Part shown: one piece after another, positions 48,179-61,239 of the stretch
Numbering within the stretch: the first letter of the stretch is position 1
Layout: every line of letters starts with the position of its first letter
Assembly (NCBI GenBank): GCA_022316685.1
Contig: JAKJHU010000067.1
Coordinates: forward strand, 1,240,001 to 1,304,000
Origin: Progne subis subis
Taxonomy: Eukaryota > Chordata > Aves > Passeriformes > Hirundinidae
DNA: 64,000 nt
Direction of reading: 5' to 3'
Notes under the pieces: generated by a model
Told to the model about the DNA's origin: nothing
Databases searched by the model: none
Seen by the model: only the letters and a program-made list of their open reading frames with translations
Program-made: the position numbers and the translations under genes

Positions 48179-48855
48179 GTTTCTCTGCACCCAGGGACAG
48201 CAGTTGTTGAGGGGCTGCTTGCTGGAGCTTAAATTCCCTGCATTCAGGTGGTTTTAGAGTCTTTTTTGTCCTCTGCAAAGCTCTGAGCCAAACGCAGGAA
48301 AAGACGGAGTCTTCAAGGTTACATGCTTCGTGTTTATTTAGTTCTTATCTTACAATTTTCTCAGTGTCCTGCAAGATGTTTGCCGCGGCTCGGACATCTG
48401 GTGACTCCCCCCGTCCCAGGGCTGTCCTTATCTTTTATACCAATTGCTACGTATTTGATATTTACTATTTATTACCAATGTCTATCACTATTACTAAAAA
48501 GGTCATCTTTACTTTGATCCAATCCTCACAAACTACTTTGTGCCAACGTCACTGCAGAAATGGAGTGAGGGAAGAAGAAAGAAGAAGAAGGAGGCAACGC
48601 CCCAAATTCTCCATCTTGTCCCCATTCACTTCAATACAAGAAATCCAAAACCACTGTTTTTCTCACCCTGTGATATACTAAACTACAATCTTTCACACTC
48701 TTGTGGCCTGCAATGCTTCCTGCAGTGCAAGAAGCCTCTCCCATGGACTGAGATCAAATCCAGTGTCTCTCTGAGCTCTGGGCTGTGGTCCCAGACCCCC
48801 CTGCCCAGGTCTCTGACCCTCCAGGGCAACCAAAGGAATGCCCTGGACTCCAACA
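48179..48855 (-). mobile_element. 677-bp LTR (5' LTR of truncated provirus), - strand
   Basis: On the - strand it starts TGTTGGAGTCC at 48855 and ends AGAAACA at 48179, followed by a primer-binding site. TATAAAAG is the complement of 48433-48439 and AATAAA that of 48333-48338, about 95 bp apart, giving clear U3, R and U5. Because a primer-binding site follows, this is a 5' LTR and not a solo LTR. The rest of the provirus is missing. The 105- and 129-codon + frames across it are antisense LTR sequence. Confidence 0.88.
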
Positions 48856-51800
48856 AATCTGGTTTAGTTTGTTTTGTTTTCTACCTCACTATCAAGAGGG
48901 TGCAGCTTGAGAAGTCTAAAAATTGTTAAAACCAGTGCAAGTTTTTTATGAAAATCACTTACTGCGGCAGAAATTGAGCTGATAGTCTGAATCATGGCTG
49001 ATATGATGATCAGAAAGTTAGAATTCCCTTCTGCATCTAGGAAAAACAAAAAAAACAAACAAATAAACAAATCCCCACCCAACAAACAAAACAAAACCCC
49101 CAGAATCCAGTGAATGTAAGGAATTTGCACCAAAGAATAAATTACACCTGCGTATCACCTGGTTATTAATTTAATGCCAGATAACCATCTTCACAGTTTG
49201 CATAACATTTCTGTGATGTTGGTCTAGAAATATTTTGCAAGAATGACCTAAGTATGTTTCTCATATTTTAGTTGTCAATAAAGTGTCCTTTTTTTTTCCA
49301 AATAAAAAAGATAAAACAGTCATCCTGTACTGTTCAAGACTGTCAGCATATCCAAGAATGGCACAGGCAATCCTGAGAGACTCTTGTGTGGGGATGTCAG
49401 AACTGCAGCCCACACATCTCTTCATCCATGCCATAGTGCTTGATTATACAAGATTCATGGTGATAAACCAAAAGCCTTCAGAGCTCATCTAAATCTTAGA
49501 ACATGTCTGCTGTTTTATTTCCTCTGTTATTTATCTGCTCTTAGGTTTTCAGTTATTAGGCTAGATCCTTTTCTCTTGGATGTCTGGAAACCTTTCTCTA
49601 ACCAGGGCAAATCTCAAATCCTCTTCAGCATTCTTGATTTATGATCATGATCAGAGAACTCTGAATATAATAATAATTTTTAAAATATAAAAGGAAAAAT
49701 AGAATCTTAGTAGTATATTTGTGTTTGGGTAAGATATCTCTAGATTCAAAAGACCGTTCTCAAGGAACTTGCAGACACTGTAGAGGAAAAAGGAACATGT
49801 GCCTGCTAAAATACAGGATACAAAATCACATACTTTTGAAATTATCAAAATTATATTTTACTTCAGTATGTGTGTTAGATAATGTTTGCTTTTATAGGTA
49901 ATCTGCATTTCTACAAAACCACTAAGATTTGAAACAGACTTTCAAACCCAATAGAACTAAAACTGCACCTTTTAATTTACATAATATTTTATAGTTAAAA
50001 ACTATGATTTATATTAAAAAAAAAAAGAAAATTTCCTGACTATCTGACATATAGCACTTAGAACACATGGAAGACAGTAAGTAAAATGAATTTTCTTACT
50101 GTTATTTTATTATTATAAATACTTGAAGAAAGCATTTCTTTTCCTGAACTTCCTTTGAATAACTAGCCGTAGGAGCAACCAAGTAAATAATAACATGTTT
50201 CTGGGTCTGCTGAAGTTGTGACAGGAAAATATACCAGGGTGGTTTAAAATTTATGCAGCAAAATTTGAGTACATTCTCCCATGTGGTTTGTATAAGTGTG
50301 TATATGTTTATTTATTTATAGCTTTGTATTATGAGGAGGGTTTTTTTGAGCGATTGTGGCCTGTCTCCTATACTCTGTGTGAAAATAACATGGGTTTTCC
50401 TTTCTGCTGTCTGCAACCCCAAGGGCAAATAAATTAAAAAAAAAACACAAAAAGTGAAAATAAATGATCTGTGCTTATTTCTAGTCCATAAATGCAATAA
50501 ATTTATGGTCCAGGAACTGAACTGATAGAAAGGGAAAATTTACCCTGACTTGCTCTTATGAGGCTTCAGATCTTATAACCATTCATGAGTTTCTAAGGGA
50601 ATTCCATAACACAACTGTCTTTCACTGTCTTTACTGTAGTAACAGAGACAGATTTCTGTAACTGAAGGTTAGGAGTATTGGTCACCAACTCCTGCTTTAC
50701 ACTAGAGATTCATCAGAGGAGTGTCTGGGAGCTCACAAGGGAATTCCTGCTTGGATCCAGTTCATATGAGCAGCTATGAGGTGGTGAAGAAGACACATTT
50801 TGGTAAGAATTTATAAAACTAAAACTAAAAACACTGTAATCCTTCACCCTCCTTCTAGAAGGAGCCTGCAATGATCATTCTTAGTAGAGACACAGAAAAA
50901 CACTGAGCGTAAATACAGCAGAAAAAAATTGATAACTGAGAATTAATTGAGGGGGAGATGGGTGGAAGGACTGACATGACAAAACCAACCAAATCACCCC
51001 CACCTTCAAAAAAGAAATCCAAACAAAAACAAACAAAAAAACCAAACCCAAAACCAAAGAGAAAAACATCATACACAAGTTTTACTCATTTTAATTAGAC
51101 TTTTCTAAATTAATCAAGTGATATGGATTATTAAACTACTAAATCCAGACCAAAAAAAAAAAAAAAAAAATCATGTGTATGTTGTGTTCTCTTATGTAGA
51201 ACAGTAGTCTTGCCAAGAAGTTAGAACCCCAAAGTTAACATTTAATTTTATTCCTCACAAAGATGAACTTTCATAGAAAATTATTTGATAGAATGGCTAT
51301 ATATTTTTATAGAGCGGAATTGGAAATCATTCAAAATTATGTGCTATTTCTAGCTCAGCATTTTCTTTCTGGGGAAAAAAAAAGAAAAAAAAAATCCCCA
51401 GATTTATCTGTCCTTTATGCAGGCATAGTATTTTTCTTCCTGCTACATAAATACTGAATTATTTAATAAGTATTTATATACTTAATATGTGTCAACATTT
51501 TTTAAAGTTTAATAGTAACAAAATTATAAATGTTCACCATTGAGTGGATAATATTCATTAGTACAAATATTATTCTAATAATATTATTCTTAAAGCTGGG
51601 ATTAAAATTATTTTTCACAGTTTTACAAATGTCAGTAGCTGTAACTACTATGTTATTACAAGTGAACTTATATGAAATTATCACTGTTCTATGATAAAAT
51701 CTTTAAAACCTAAATTGCAGTTGCCAAGTGGTAGTACTCTCAGTATAATTAAACAGAAATTAACCTGTGGTGTTCTAATGACCTTTGGCAAAGCAATCAT

Positions 51801-52369
51801 TTATTTTTCACATTCATAATTATATAATTAAAATCACAAGAATATTAAAAAAATATTTTATTGCTTTTGTTTGATTTTGCTATTGTTTTAATAGCTATTA
51901 TATTTTGATTTTTGAGATACTGAATTCAGGAGAAGTTGCTCAGAAACCTCTCTAAAAATCCCCAATAAATTGTGTTCAGTCTGTGTATAGTGGCACCTAA
52001 AGAGTTTTCTGAGAGTTTGGGCATAAGAGATACTGGATTCTAATCTTGTATTGTACACATATTTGTCATTAGAAATTCATTAGATGAAATGCATGCTTAT
52101 AATATCAAGGGCAGTGAGAAATACATCTTCCCCTGTTTCTCATTGTAACAACCCAATTGTGTAACAGAAAATCAGATCACAATGTGTTTTTTCTGTCTGT
52201 GATTATAGATTAATTTCTGCACAGGAAGTGATTTCTCAGTAAGTGAGAAAGAGAGGAAGTAGACTATGACCAGAGTTTGACATGAGTTATTGCTTTGGAA
52301 CATTTTCCTAATGAGTTTAAACTTTTTATGTTTATATGCTGCATAAGACAGGACAAAAGAAAAAGGCTT
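48856..52369. other. AT-rich intergenic DNA
   Basis: No gene is recognised. A/C-only tracts lie at about 49037-49100 and 50985-51060, and 19 A at 51152-51170. Confidence 0.55.
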
Positions 52370-52615
52370 CAAGTTGCACCAGGGGAAGTTTAAACTAGGT
52401 AATTGGGAAAACTTTTTCACCTAAAAAGTTATCAAGCAGTGGAACAGGCTGCCCAGGGAAGTGATCAAGCCACTATTCCTGGAGGTGTTTAAAAGATGTG
52501 TAGATGTGGCACTTAGGGATATGGCTGAGTGCTGGGCTTGGCAGCTCTAGGTTAATGGTTGTACTATTTGCTGATGATCTTAAACGTCTTTTCAAACCTA
52601 CAAAATTCTATGATT
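52370..52615 (+). repeat. CR1 LINE 3' fragment, + strand
   Basis: 'cttcaagttgcaccagggg', 'gtggaacaggctgcccaggg', 'cctggaggtgtttaaaagatg' and a terminal 'aaaattctatgatta' make this an unmistakable CR1 3' end in + orientation. Confidence 0.95.
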
Positions 52616-54375
52616 ATGTGTAAATCATGAAAAGAAGAGCTTTGAACTTGCCACTTCCATGTTCATTGTGTAAAGAGCTTAAATTCAGCAATTTAACACT
52701 GACAAATTTGTTGGGTATGAAGATCTCAGCTTTCCTGGGGCACTGGCAGACAAACCAAACACTGAGAGTCAAAGAAATCTCCCTATTTCACCTGTGCATA
52801 AAAAGAGTTATGCACTTTAAGAAGAAGCAGTGTTCACTTAATTGTACTCTTTATTCTTGGAGTATTATCCTGATGAAAATACTGTGCTAATAAAACCAGT
52901 AGGTGCCAGCCTAGACTGGGTCATGTCTGACCAATATGTGACAAAAACTGAGTAAAAGTTTCCTCTAAAATGTGTCTCACACAAAAATATATCCTCTAAA
53001 ATACTACCTAAAGCACATAAAACACATCCATCTATGCTGTATTCCAGCTCTTACTAAACATGAGGAATCATACCAAGGATGATTGCTAAGGATTAGGAAT
53101 TTATTGGATGAGAAAAAGAATATTTCTTACTGGAACAGAAAGAGGAGAGGTTTTGAGTGGCAATTAGATGGTTATTCATACCTATTGCTGAGGCTTTTAG
53201 TCTAATATGCCAGGTGTATATATAGTAAGGCCTAAATGACTGCAAACCAAGATTTCTTTACACATCTAAAATTCCCTAACAAAGAGGCTGAAAAGAAAGC
53301 ACTTATTTCAATAAAAGTCTCAGTAAAATAGATGGTATTCCTAGGTCCTGTGCACTGCTTTCAGTCTGATGGGTTAAACTTCCTGCAACGAGAAAGAACT
53401 GAATGCAGACTTTGTTTGCTCAGTGAGCTCTGATTACCACATATGCCATATATACATATAGATTTTTTTTAAGTTATAACCTCCTCTGTATTTCACAGTG
53501 ATATTTATAAGGCCTCTCAGGACTCAGGTGGAGGCATAATTATTTTATAGATTGAATATAGCTTAGCATTAAGATCCTTAGGCCTGTTAAAACTGCTCAA
53601 AGGTCAATTATAATAAGCAGACAGCTGTTGAAGAAGAAAACAGAAAAATGAAGTTTGGGATATAAAAATAAATGTCACTTAAGTCCCACTTCAAGTACCT
53701 CTGTTCCTACTGGATCCTGCCCCAAGGCATATAATTACCTATTCCCTGATGTCAAAGTTTCCATTCAGATTTCTGCAATTCTATTTTCTATTTGCTTTAA
53801 TTGCTTTAAACATGGCAAAACCACTTCAGGGATGAAAGCAAAATAATGCATATGAAATCAATTGGCATAAGACATGGAAATGATGACACATTCCTCATAG
53901 GAGCTGAAGGTTAAGAGCTAAATTAAACTTTTCTTTTTTTCTTCTTCTTGTGGTAACAGTGGGGAGGGAAGGCAGTGCCAACAACTGGATCAGAATCAAC
54001 AACAGCATCTGTTACTGACCTGGCTGAAGCTTCCCTACATTTTTATCTTTATTCAAAAAGAGAACTAGACATTTATTCTGTAAGCTGAGGGAGATTCAAA
54101 ATATTCATACTGCTCTGATAAGACATCATAATTATGTCTGGCAATTAATTCCTCATCTATGATAGATAAAGTTCTTATTGAAAGACAGAAGGAAAGACAA
54201 GGAGAGAGATGTTTATTTATGACAATAAGGTGACTCTTACCCATGCCTTCTCTGGATTTTAGTTTGTGTTCCTCCACTGCTTTCAAATGGAATAGAATTT
54301 ATTTTCTTTATAAAACCCCATATATTGCTGTCTTTTGGATTTGTGAGTAAAAGAGTATTGATAACACAGAAAAGT
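52616..54375. other. Intergenic DNA, nothing recognised
   Basis: Unique-looking AT-rich sequence with only short frames (87 codons at 52627-52890). Confidence 0.5.
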
Positions 54376-54855
54376 TTTAGTTACTGCTGAGCAATGCTTA
54401 CAGAGCCTCAAGGCTTTCCTGCTCCTCACCCCACCCCACGAGCTATGAGGCTGAGAGTGCACAAGAATTTGGGAGGGGACACAACCAGGACAACTGATCC
54501 CAGCTGATCAAAAGGGTAACCCACACTATATGGTGTCATACTCAGCATATAAATCTGGGGAAAGAAAAAGACATGGAGGATGTTTGGACTGATGACATTT
54601 GTATTCCTAAGTCACTGTTATACCTGATGGAGCCCTATTTTCCTGGAGATGGCTGCTTGTCAATGAGAAGTGGTAGATTAATTTCTTGCTTTACTTTGCT
54701 TGTGTGTGCAGCTTTTGCTTTACCTATTAAACTGTCTTTACCTCAACTCCCTTTTTCATCACTTTTAGCCTCTCAATTCTCTCTCCACGTCACTGTGGAG
54801 GAGTGAGTAGGCAGATGTATGGAGCTGAGCTATCTGCTGAGGTTAAACCCTGACA
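54376..54855 (+). mobile_element. 5'-truncated ERVL-like LTR, + strand
   Basis: It has the same family structure as 12801-13399: 'ttactgctgagcaatgcttacagagcc', a U3 with 'ccctattttcctggagatggctg', the ATTAAA signal at 54726-54731 followed by CTGTCTTTACCTC, and an end 'gaggttaaaccctgaca' at 54855. The first 100 bp or so of the LTR (the TG start and 'gatagagttaa' block) are missing. No internal region is present. Confidence 0.8.
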
Positions 54856-55479
54856 GGCTGCTGTGATATCTGCACTACAGAGGTATTCGTAAAAAACAGC
54901 CGTGAACCTATAGCCTGTTCCATGTGGATACCAGCCTGGGAGCACTGTCTTCAGATAGAAAAGAGCACCTGCATGTTCCAAAACCCCTATTTCTTGCAGT
55001 TGAAACTGCAGGTTTTACCAAAAGTAGTTGAAAATAGCATACACTATTTATTAATACATGTTTTAAAAAACTGTTCTATTGAATTCAATGGAATTGTTCT
55101 AATTCATAATATTTAAACTGTGAAAACAATTTTATATTCATATATATAGGAAAATTGGATCATCCAAAGCTCTTGGATGAAACATATTTTAAAAACTGTA
55201 AATAGAAGAAGAATTAATTAGAATAATTATATAAACTCCAGTGTAACTTAAGCAGAATCCTGTGAACTCTGTGATCTAAAAAAGTGCCATTGTGCATTTG
55301 CAGTGATGACAGTCAACTGGATACTGGGCCACTTTTGCAAGGATCTCGTACAGCAATAGTAACAGGAAAAGTGGAATGCCCTTCATTCTTGTACTTATGA
55401 GGCTGGAAAACTGCAATTTGATAGGAAAGAGGTATCCCATACTTGATGCCTTAGTATAAGACAGATGTTGACAAACTAG
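54856..55479. other. Intergenic DNA, nothing recognised
   Basis: No repeat or gene is identified between the LTR and the next CR1 remnant. Confidence 0.5.
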
Positions 55480-55865
55480 AGAACGTGATGAAATTACTAA
55501 AGGAGCTGAGTCTGAAGAATAAAAGGATAAAGGAGGGGATTGATTTATAGGTGTCTACACAAATCAGGGCTGTAGGATGAGTTTCTCCTGTGAAATATCT
55601 AGAAGGATAAGCAAACAACTACCTAAATGAAATTGTGGTTGACTTTGAAGAGAAAATTCTTGACAGTGAAAGAAGCTGAGCGTTGGAGGTGGTTGCCCAG
55701 AAAGGCTTTGAGATCTCCCATTGATATTTTCATAATACATCTAGACAAGACATGAGAAATGTGACCTATCTTTGAAATTTACTCTGCTTTTAACAAGAGG
55801 TTGGATTAGGTAATCTACTTATATACCTTGCAATTTTAATCCACCAGTAATTCCTTAATTCTAAA
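55480..55865 (+). repeat. Old CR1 LINE fragment, + strand
   Basis: 'gttggaggtggttgcccagaaaggc', 'gaggttggattaggtaatctac' and a terminal 'ccagtaattccttaattcta' keep the order of the CR1 3' end, with heavy divergence. Confidence 0.6.
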
Positions 55866-56045
55866 CAAAATTTATTTCATTGCAAAATGATCATATTCCA
55901 TTTATAGGAAGTGTAGACATCTTATTTTCTAAGATGTTTCCTGAAGGAAAATAATGCTTTCACTTACTCTTAAATTTTCAGTATTAAACCATTTAAACTT
56001 AAAATTCCTATCCTGGATATTTGCCTAAAGCTATAGCAGTGACTG

Positions 56046-56046
<1 letters not shown>

Positions 56047-56097
<51 letters not shown>
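56047..56097. repeat. 51-base poly-T run
   Basis: Uninterrupted T homopolymer. Confidence 0.97.
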
Positions 56098-56100
<3 letters not shown>

Positions 56101-58823
56101 GAAATTTGAGGAAAATATCTTGTTCTGCATATTTGAAGTATAGTCATGCTGGTTGCCTTTTTTACATTTACCATTCTTATGCTTTAGTAGAATTTTTAAA
56201 GTTTACTTGATAGCTGAAAAATAGAATAATTAAAAGAAAAAAAATGTTCTCATTAATTAATATGGATTTCTGCATATGAATTGGAGATGTGCAGGCTTGT
56301 GTGGTAGGAAAGATCAGGAAAAAAAAAAAAAAAAAAAAAAGACCAGAGAGGGATATTAACAGTGGAAATGGGAACATTTAGGGGAGAGAGAAGTTGATTG
56401 TGGAAGAAGAGGGTCAGGTACAGCAATGAAGGAGACATGCAGGGACCAAATTAGGCAATGGCAAGAGATAGCAAATACGTAGGAGAACCCAGGAAGTGAA
56501 TGGACAAAGCACGGCATTATTGGACTGGCAAGAGAGAAAAAACAGGAACAGACACTGAGCAGAGAAAGGTAGCACCAGAAGAAAGTCGAATGACAGTAAT
56601 GAGTGTAAAAGTCTTTCAAATCAGACAAACTTCTCTCCAGAGTTTAAGTTGAAAACTATTCATCCTGAATGTAATGTACCTTTTTAATCTAAAAACCAAG
56701 ATCTTTCATAGCGGCTCACAACTCCAAATGTCTCCATCCTTCTGTAAAGCTAGGCTAATGGAGACGTTAACAGCCACCTTAGTGCTATATTTCACCCAAT
56801 TAATTCATATAAAAAGTGAACTAAAGTTCTTGTAAAGATGCTGAGCCTGCCAATGACTTCAGGGTATGACTATTATTTTTCTGTGTTATGATTTTTTTCT
56901 CTTTGGTGCAAAAAATGATACATTGGTAAGTATTTGAGTTACAGGGGAATCAAAAAGTTAGGGAAAAAATAAATAAATGTTGGCTGTCCTACAGAAAAAG
57001 TAGCTTCTAATTATGCCACATTACATAATGTTTATTTGCCTAGGGGCTGAACTATATTTGCAGGTGTAACCTTTATTCTTACAGTTTGTAGTCACCTTAA
57101 TGAATAATTTTTCAACTTTCATATTCTTTTAACTACATACCTATATGGACATACCCTTACCATGCAGATATAAAAGCCGTAATTAATTCAGCTTTAGGCT
57201 ATTTCATATTTCCCATTAAAATTGTTCATCAGTATACTGAGTTTTTGAGGTTTAGAATATTATTGTAATCAGGAATAGTAATACTAGAATATCTGAATGT
57301 AGAGAAAAAGGTATATAGTTAAAGCTTACCATATCTTTTCACAAGGACACTTCAAAATTGATCCTTATTCTCAGAAAGTCTCTATTTCCAAACGTTGTAT
57401 GTTTCTTCAATGTATGTTTTTGGTTTGCTTTGATTTATAAATAGTATATTTATTTATTACAGATAATCTAATCATAATTTGAAAATGGTATATTTAAATG
57501 ATTTCTGTGGAAAAAAAACCTTAAAATATTTTTATTTTTCATTGCAGTAACAGTAAACACTGTTTGTATATATGTCAGGTAATAAAAAAAGAAAAAAATG
57601 CAAATAAGCATATGAATCTTTAGTGGCTATACTTTCTTAATTTTTGATTGTGCAATTTGTATTAATTTAGACCTTTTTATGTAGTTATTGGTTTACAGTT
57701 TAGCAGAAAAATACTTCAAATATATTTTGTTCTCCATAGAGGTCATAGAGCTGTATCATTTCTGCTTCACAATCTTAAGATTGAATCAGCTATTTTTATG
57801 CATAAAATATTGTTTCTTACTGTAAAAATTTGTTTCATGTGATTAACCTGATTTCCTGAGCAAATTAAAAATTTTCTTTTATACTAATTGTAAAGATTTG
57901 AGGAGAAAATTTTCTCAGAGAGAAAATTATGTTATATTTTCTAACATAAAGGAGAATGTTGCAAATATAAAACATGTATAGCACCATAATACTGGCAGCT
58001 GCTGAAACATATGTACTTATAAATTATATATGACTTCGCTTGAAGATTTATTTTGGTCTTCATAAGTAATGAGTAATTATCCAGAAAGGTTCTCACATCA
58101 AATAAACACATTTTATAAAATAAAAAGAAAAAAATGTCATTCTAAAGATGTTTTTGATAGTTTACTATTTAACAGTAAAATGCAAATAAATGAAACAATT
58201 ATTTCCCTGGCATTTCCTCCTCCCTCAAGGTATCAGAGCTTATGCTACTCTGTTGCTGTTTAGCAAGGAGAAATATCTAATTGTGAATGTATTTATGCTG
58301 TCTACACTTTCATTCTCCATGAAGCTGTGTAGAATAAAATCCACATTCTTCGAACCCAGTACATTTTTTTTTTTTTTTCCCCTTTCACTAGCTTACATGA
58401 TTCTCAAAGAGTAAGAAAGTATCACAAGGTTAATTTTTCCTTGCTCTTTTCTTCAAGAGCTTTGGGACACAGCAGCATGTAAGGTTTTCATTCTGGGAAG
58501 TTCATAATATATTAGATATATAAGGCAATTGTAGAACTCTGATAGTTCTGGGTGGTTTGCAAGGGGATTGTGGTTTATTTTGTATTAAATTAGTATCTAA
58601 CTAATTTATTCCTTATCATAATTTAATATTTTATTCATATGAGCTCACAACAGGTGCATTATTAATGTTATACCTATTTCATTGGATACAGCTTTGTTAT
58701 TAAAAACGATCTTGGCAGATTGTGGTTCAGGTTCTTTTTAGGAGGAATCTATACATATTTCTTGAATGATGTAATGACCAAAGGAAGAAGAATAAAAGAG
58801 AGGGAAGAATGACAGAAGACCAA

Positions 58824-58836
58824 TTTTTTTTTTTTT

Positions 58837-58882
<46 letters not shown>
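58824..58882. repeat. 59-base T tract with single A
   Basis: T homopolymer broken only by A at 58838. Confidence 0.97.
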
Positions 58883-58886
<4 letters not shown>

Positions 58887-60074
58887 GGTGGACATAAAAC
58901 CATTGTGCTAGTGCTGTTTAAAAATGCTCATAACTACATAGCTTGGTAGTATTTCCATTTATCATTATAAATCCTTGTTAGATATTTGCCAAATTTTAAA
59001 ATTACTTGGGAGTATGTATGTATGCAAGGCAGAAATTTTCTTGAAGAACTGGTTTCCATAGACTTCTCCATTACTGGAGAGAAAAAGAACCACATTCAAG
59101 GGTTATTAAAGAGTTTAATTTTATATGTTCTGCATGCTTCTTTGGAACTACTGACTTTCCTCTTCCAACCATAAGGGAAGCTTTATGCCCCAGACCTTTG
59201 TAGTTAACATTTGTCTACTCAAGAATACAAGTTAAGGGTAGATCTGAAAATTATTTCAACATTTCAGTACTAAGTATACTGAAATTTACTCAAATTATAA
59301 CACTCAAAGTGCTCAAATTTCAGTCACCTTTCTACTAAGATCCAAGATATCGAAGCTGAGGCCTGGACTGGACATAAAATTATCTGTAAAGATTTTTTGA
59401 TATATACTCACTGGAGCTGTAATTAAAGTTCTTTTCTCACCTTAGCAGGTAACTGCCATGAAAAGCCAACTGCAGAATCAGACTTATATTGTCACCCCAT
59501 TAATTGCTTCTTACAAGATGCAGCACTTTCAGAGGGTGGAGAGATCAATCATATGTGAAACACTTTTTTAAAAAGAGAACTGAAATTGAGATACTGAAAT
59601 ACTGGGCTAAGAGCTCTGGCCATTGAATCAAAACATGAAAGAGATAGAAAAGTGAATTTATATATTTTGTTAAGGATTGTTGTGAGATCTAGAGAATTTA
59701 GTGGTGAAGTCTAGAGACCCTACATATCTTTAAAATTACATGACTTTTGAACAGATATTTAAGGATCTAAATTTTGGGTTACTGTCATATGTGGCACCAG
59801 AATATATAATATATAATAATTTTAACCCTTTTTACAAATCTCAAATCTTAATTTAATCTTTAATTATTCATGCTGTGACTTTCACAGAGTAAGAAGATGT
59901 TATCTGCATCCATTATTTTAGTGTATTCTTTTGGTAAAAAGAAGGTACCTTCCTTATTCACAAAGAGTCCATATTATCATTATTTGTGAGAGATTGCTCC
60001 AAAACTGGTAGACCTTTTCATAATGTAGAACAGTCAGTACAACAGGTACAAGCTACCAGAATGCACAAGCCGGG

Positions 60075-60200
60075 CCACCTAGAGCTGGCTGCCCAGAACT
60101 GTGGCCATATGATTTAAATATCTGCATGGCATGAACTCCACAACTTTCCTGGGCAACCTGTCAGTGCTCAGTCACTCTTACAGTGATAAAAGATAATTAG
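60075..60200 (-). repeat. Possible CR1 fragment, - strand
   Basis: 'actccacaactttcctgggcaacctgtcagtgctcagtcactcttacagtgataaaag' resembles the minus CR1 block around 'ccctgggcagcctgttcc', with divergence. Short and uncertain. Confidence 0.5.
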
Positions 60201-61239
60201 ATAAAAGGATTCTAATATTTAGTTTTGGGGGACTTATTCTAGCCATATCACTTAGATTTCATCCATGTGTAAAAAAAACTTAGATGTAATCAGGGTGATT
60301 TATCCAGTCCTAGAACAGGACAGATACAAAGAATCAAACTCTGGATGAAGAGTAACAAGAGAGAGTTCAGAACACTATTCTTCACCAAATATTTCTCTTT
60401 TAATTGGTCAAAACCAGACAAGACAAATTTAAAGTGCAGCTAATTTTTTTAAAGTAAATTCAGAGAAATAAGTTGTGGTGCAATTTATCTTGTCCAGAAA
60501 TAAATTATTAAACTATGTGAGATGAGCAATGTCACAGCAGTATCTGTTTCCAAAGCCTGAGAGAACTGAGAAGGGAGTCAAAGTTAATTAACTCAGGTTA
60601 ACACAGACATCTCCATTTTTTCTTTTATTTGTTCTTCCCTGCAAGATTTGTGAACTAGCAAGAACCTGGATTTTAATCTAGCAGAGTTTAGAATGGTAAT
60701 GATAATATTTATGTAAATACTACTGAATATTATATAGCTTTTGAAGGTTTACCACACCTGTTGAGTAGTATGATATTAATTGAATCTCTATAATTTCTGT
60801 ATGTGAAGCTGATTATTTTGTGAAATTGCATGCAAACCTGACATTTGTGCTGATCATCTCATCTAAAGGCATTATTTATGTTGAATGAATCAAGTGATCT
60901 GCTCCATAATATGATGGGCTGAGAGTCTTGTTTGTACTTCTCTGCAATGACAGGATGAAGCAAGGTGAGTTCATTAATTGCAGATTTATTAATCCTATTG
61001 CTACTGAAAAGAAATATATTGAACCCTGTATTATAATGCTTCAATTTTCTCACCTCATTGATTCTGGCTTATATACTATGACCATCTAATTTACATTTAC
61101 TGTACATTTTGCTGAAAACTTTCACCGCTCCAGACTACCATTATTTGTTTGTTTGTGGAAATAATGGTAAATATTAAAAGAAAAAAAAATTAAGATATTA
61201 GACTGATCAGCACCACACAAAATGAAAGGATTGAAAGGT
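60201..61239. other. AT-rich intergenic DNA
   Basis: I see nothing classifiable here. Confidence 0.5.

Larger units (their letters stand above)
55866..60074. other. AT-rich intergenic DNA with very long T runs
   Basis: No gene is recognised. There are 51 T at 56047-56097, 22 A at 56319-56340, and 59 bases of T with one A at 58824-58882. A purine-rich stretch follows the A run at 56341-56600; its 90-codon minus frame is composition-driven. Confidence 0.55.

Noticed and set aside
48364..48929. 105- and 129-codon + frames
   Set aside because: They are antisense to the LTR at 48179-48855 and run past its edge without any motif.
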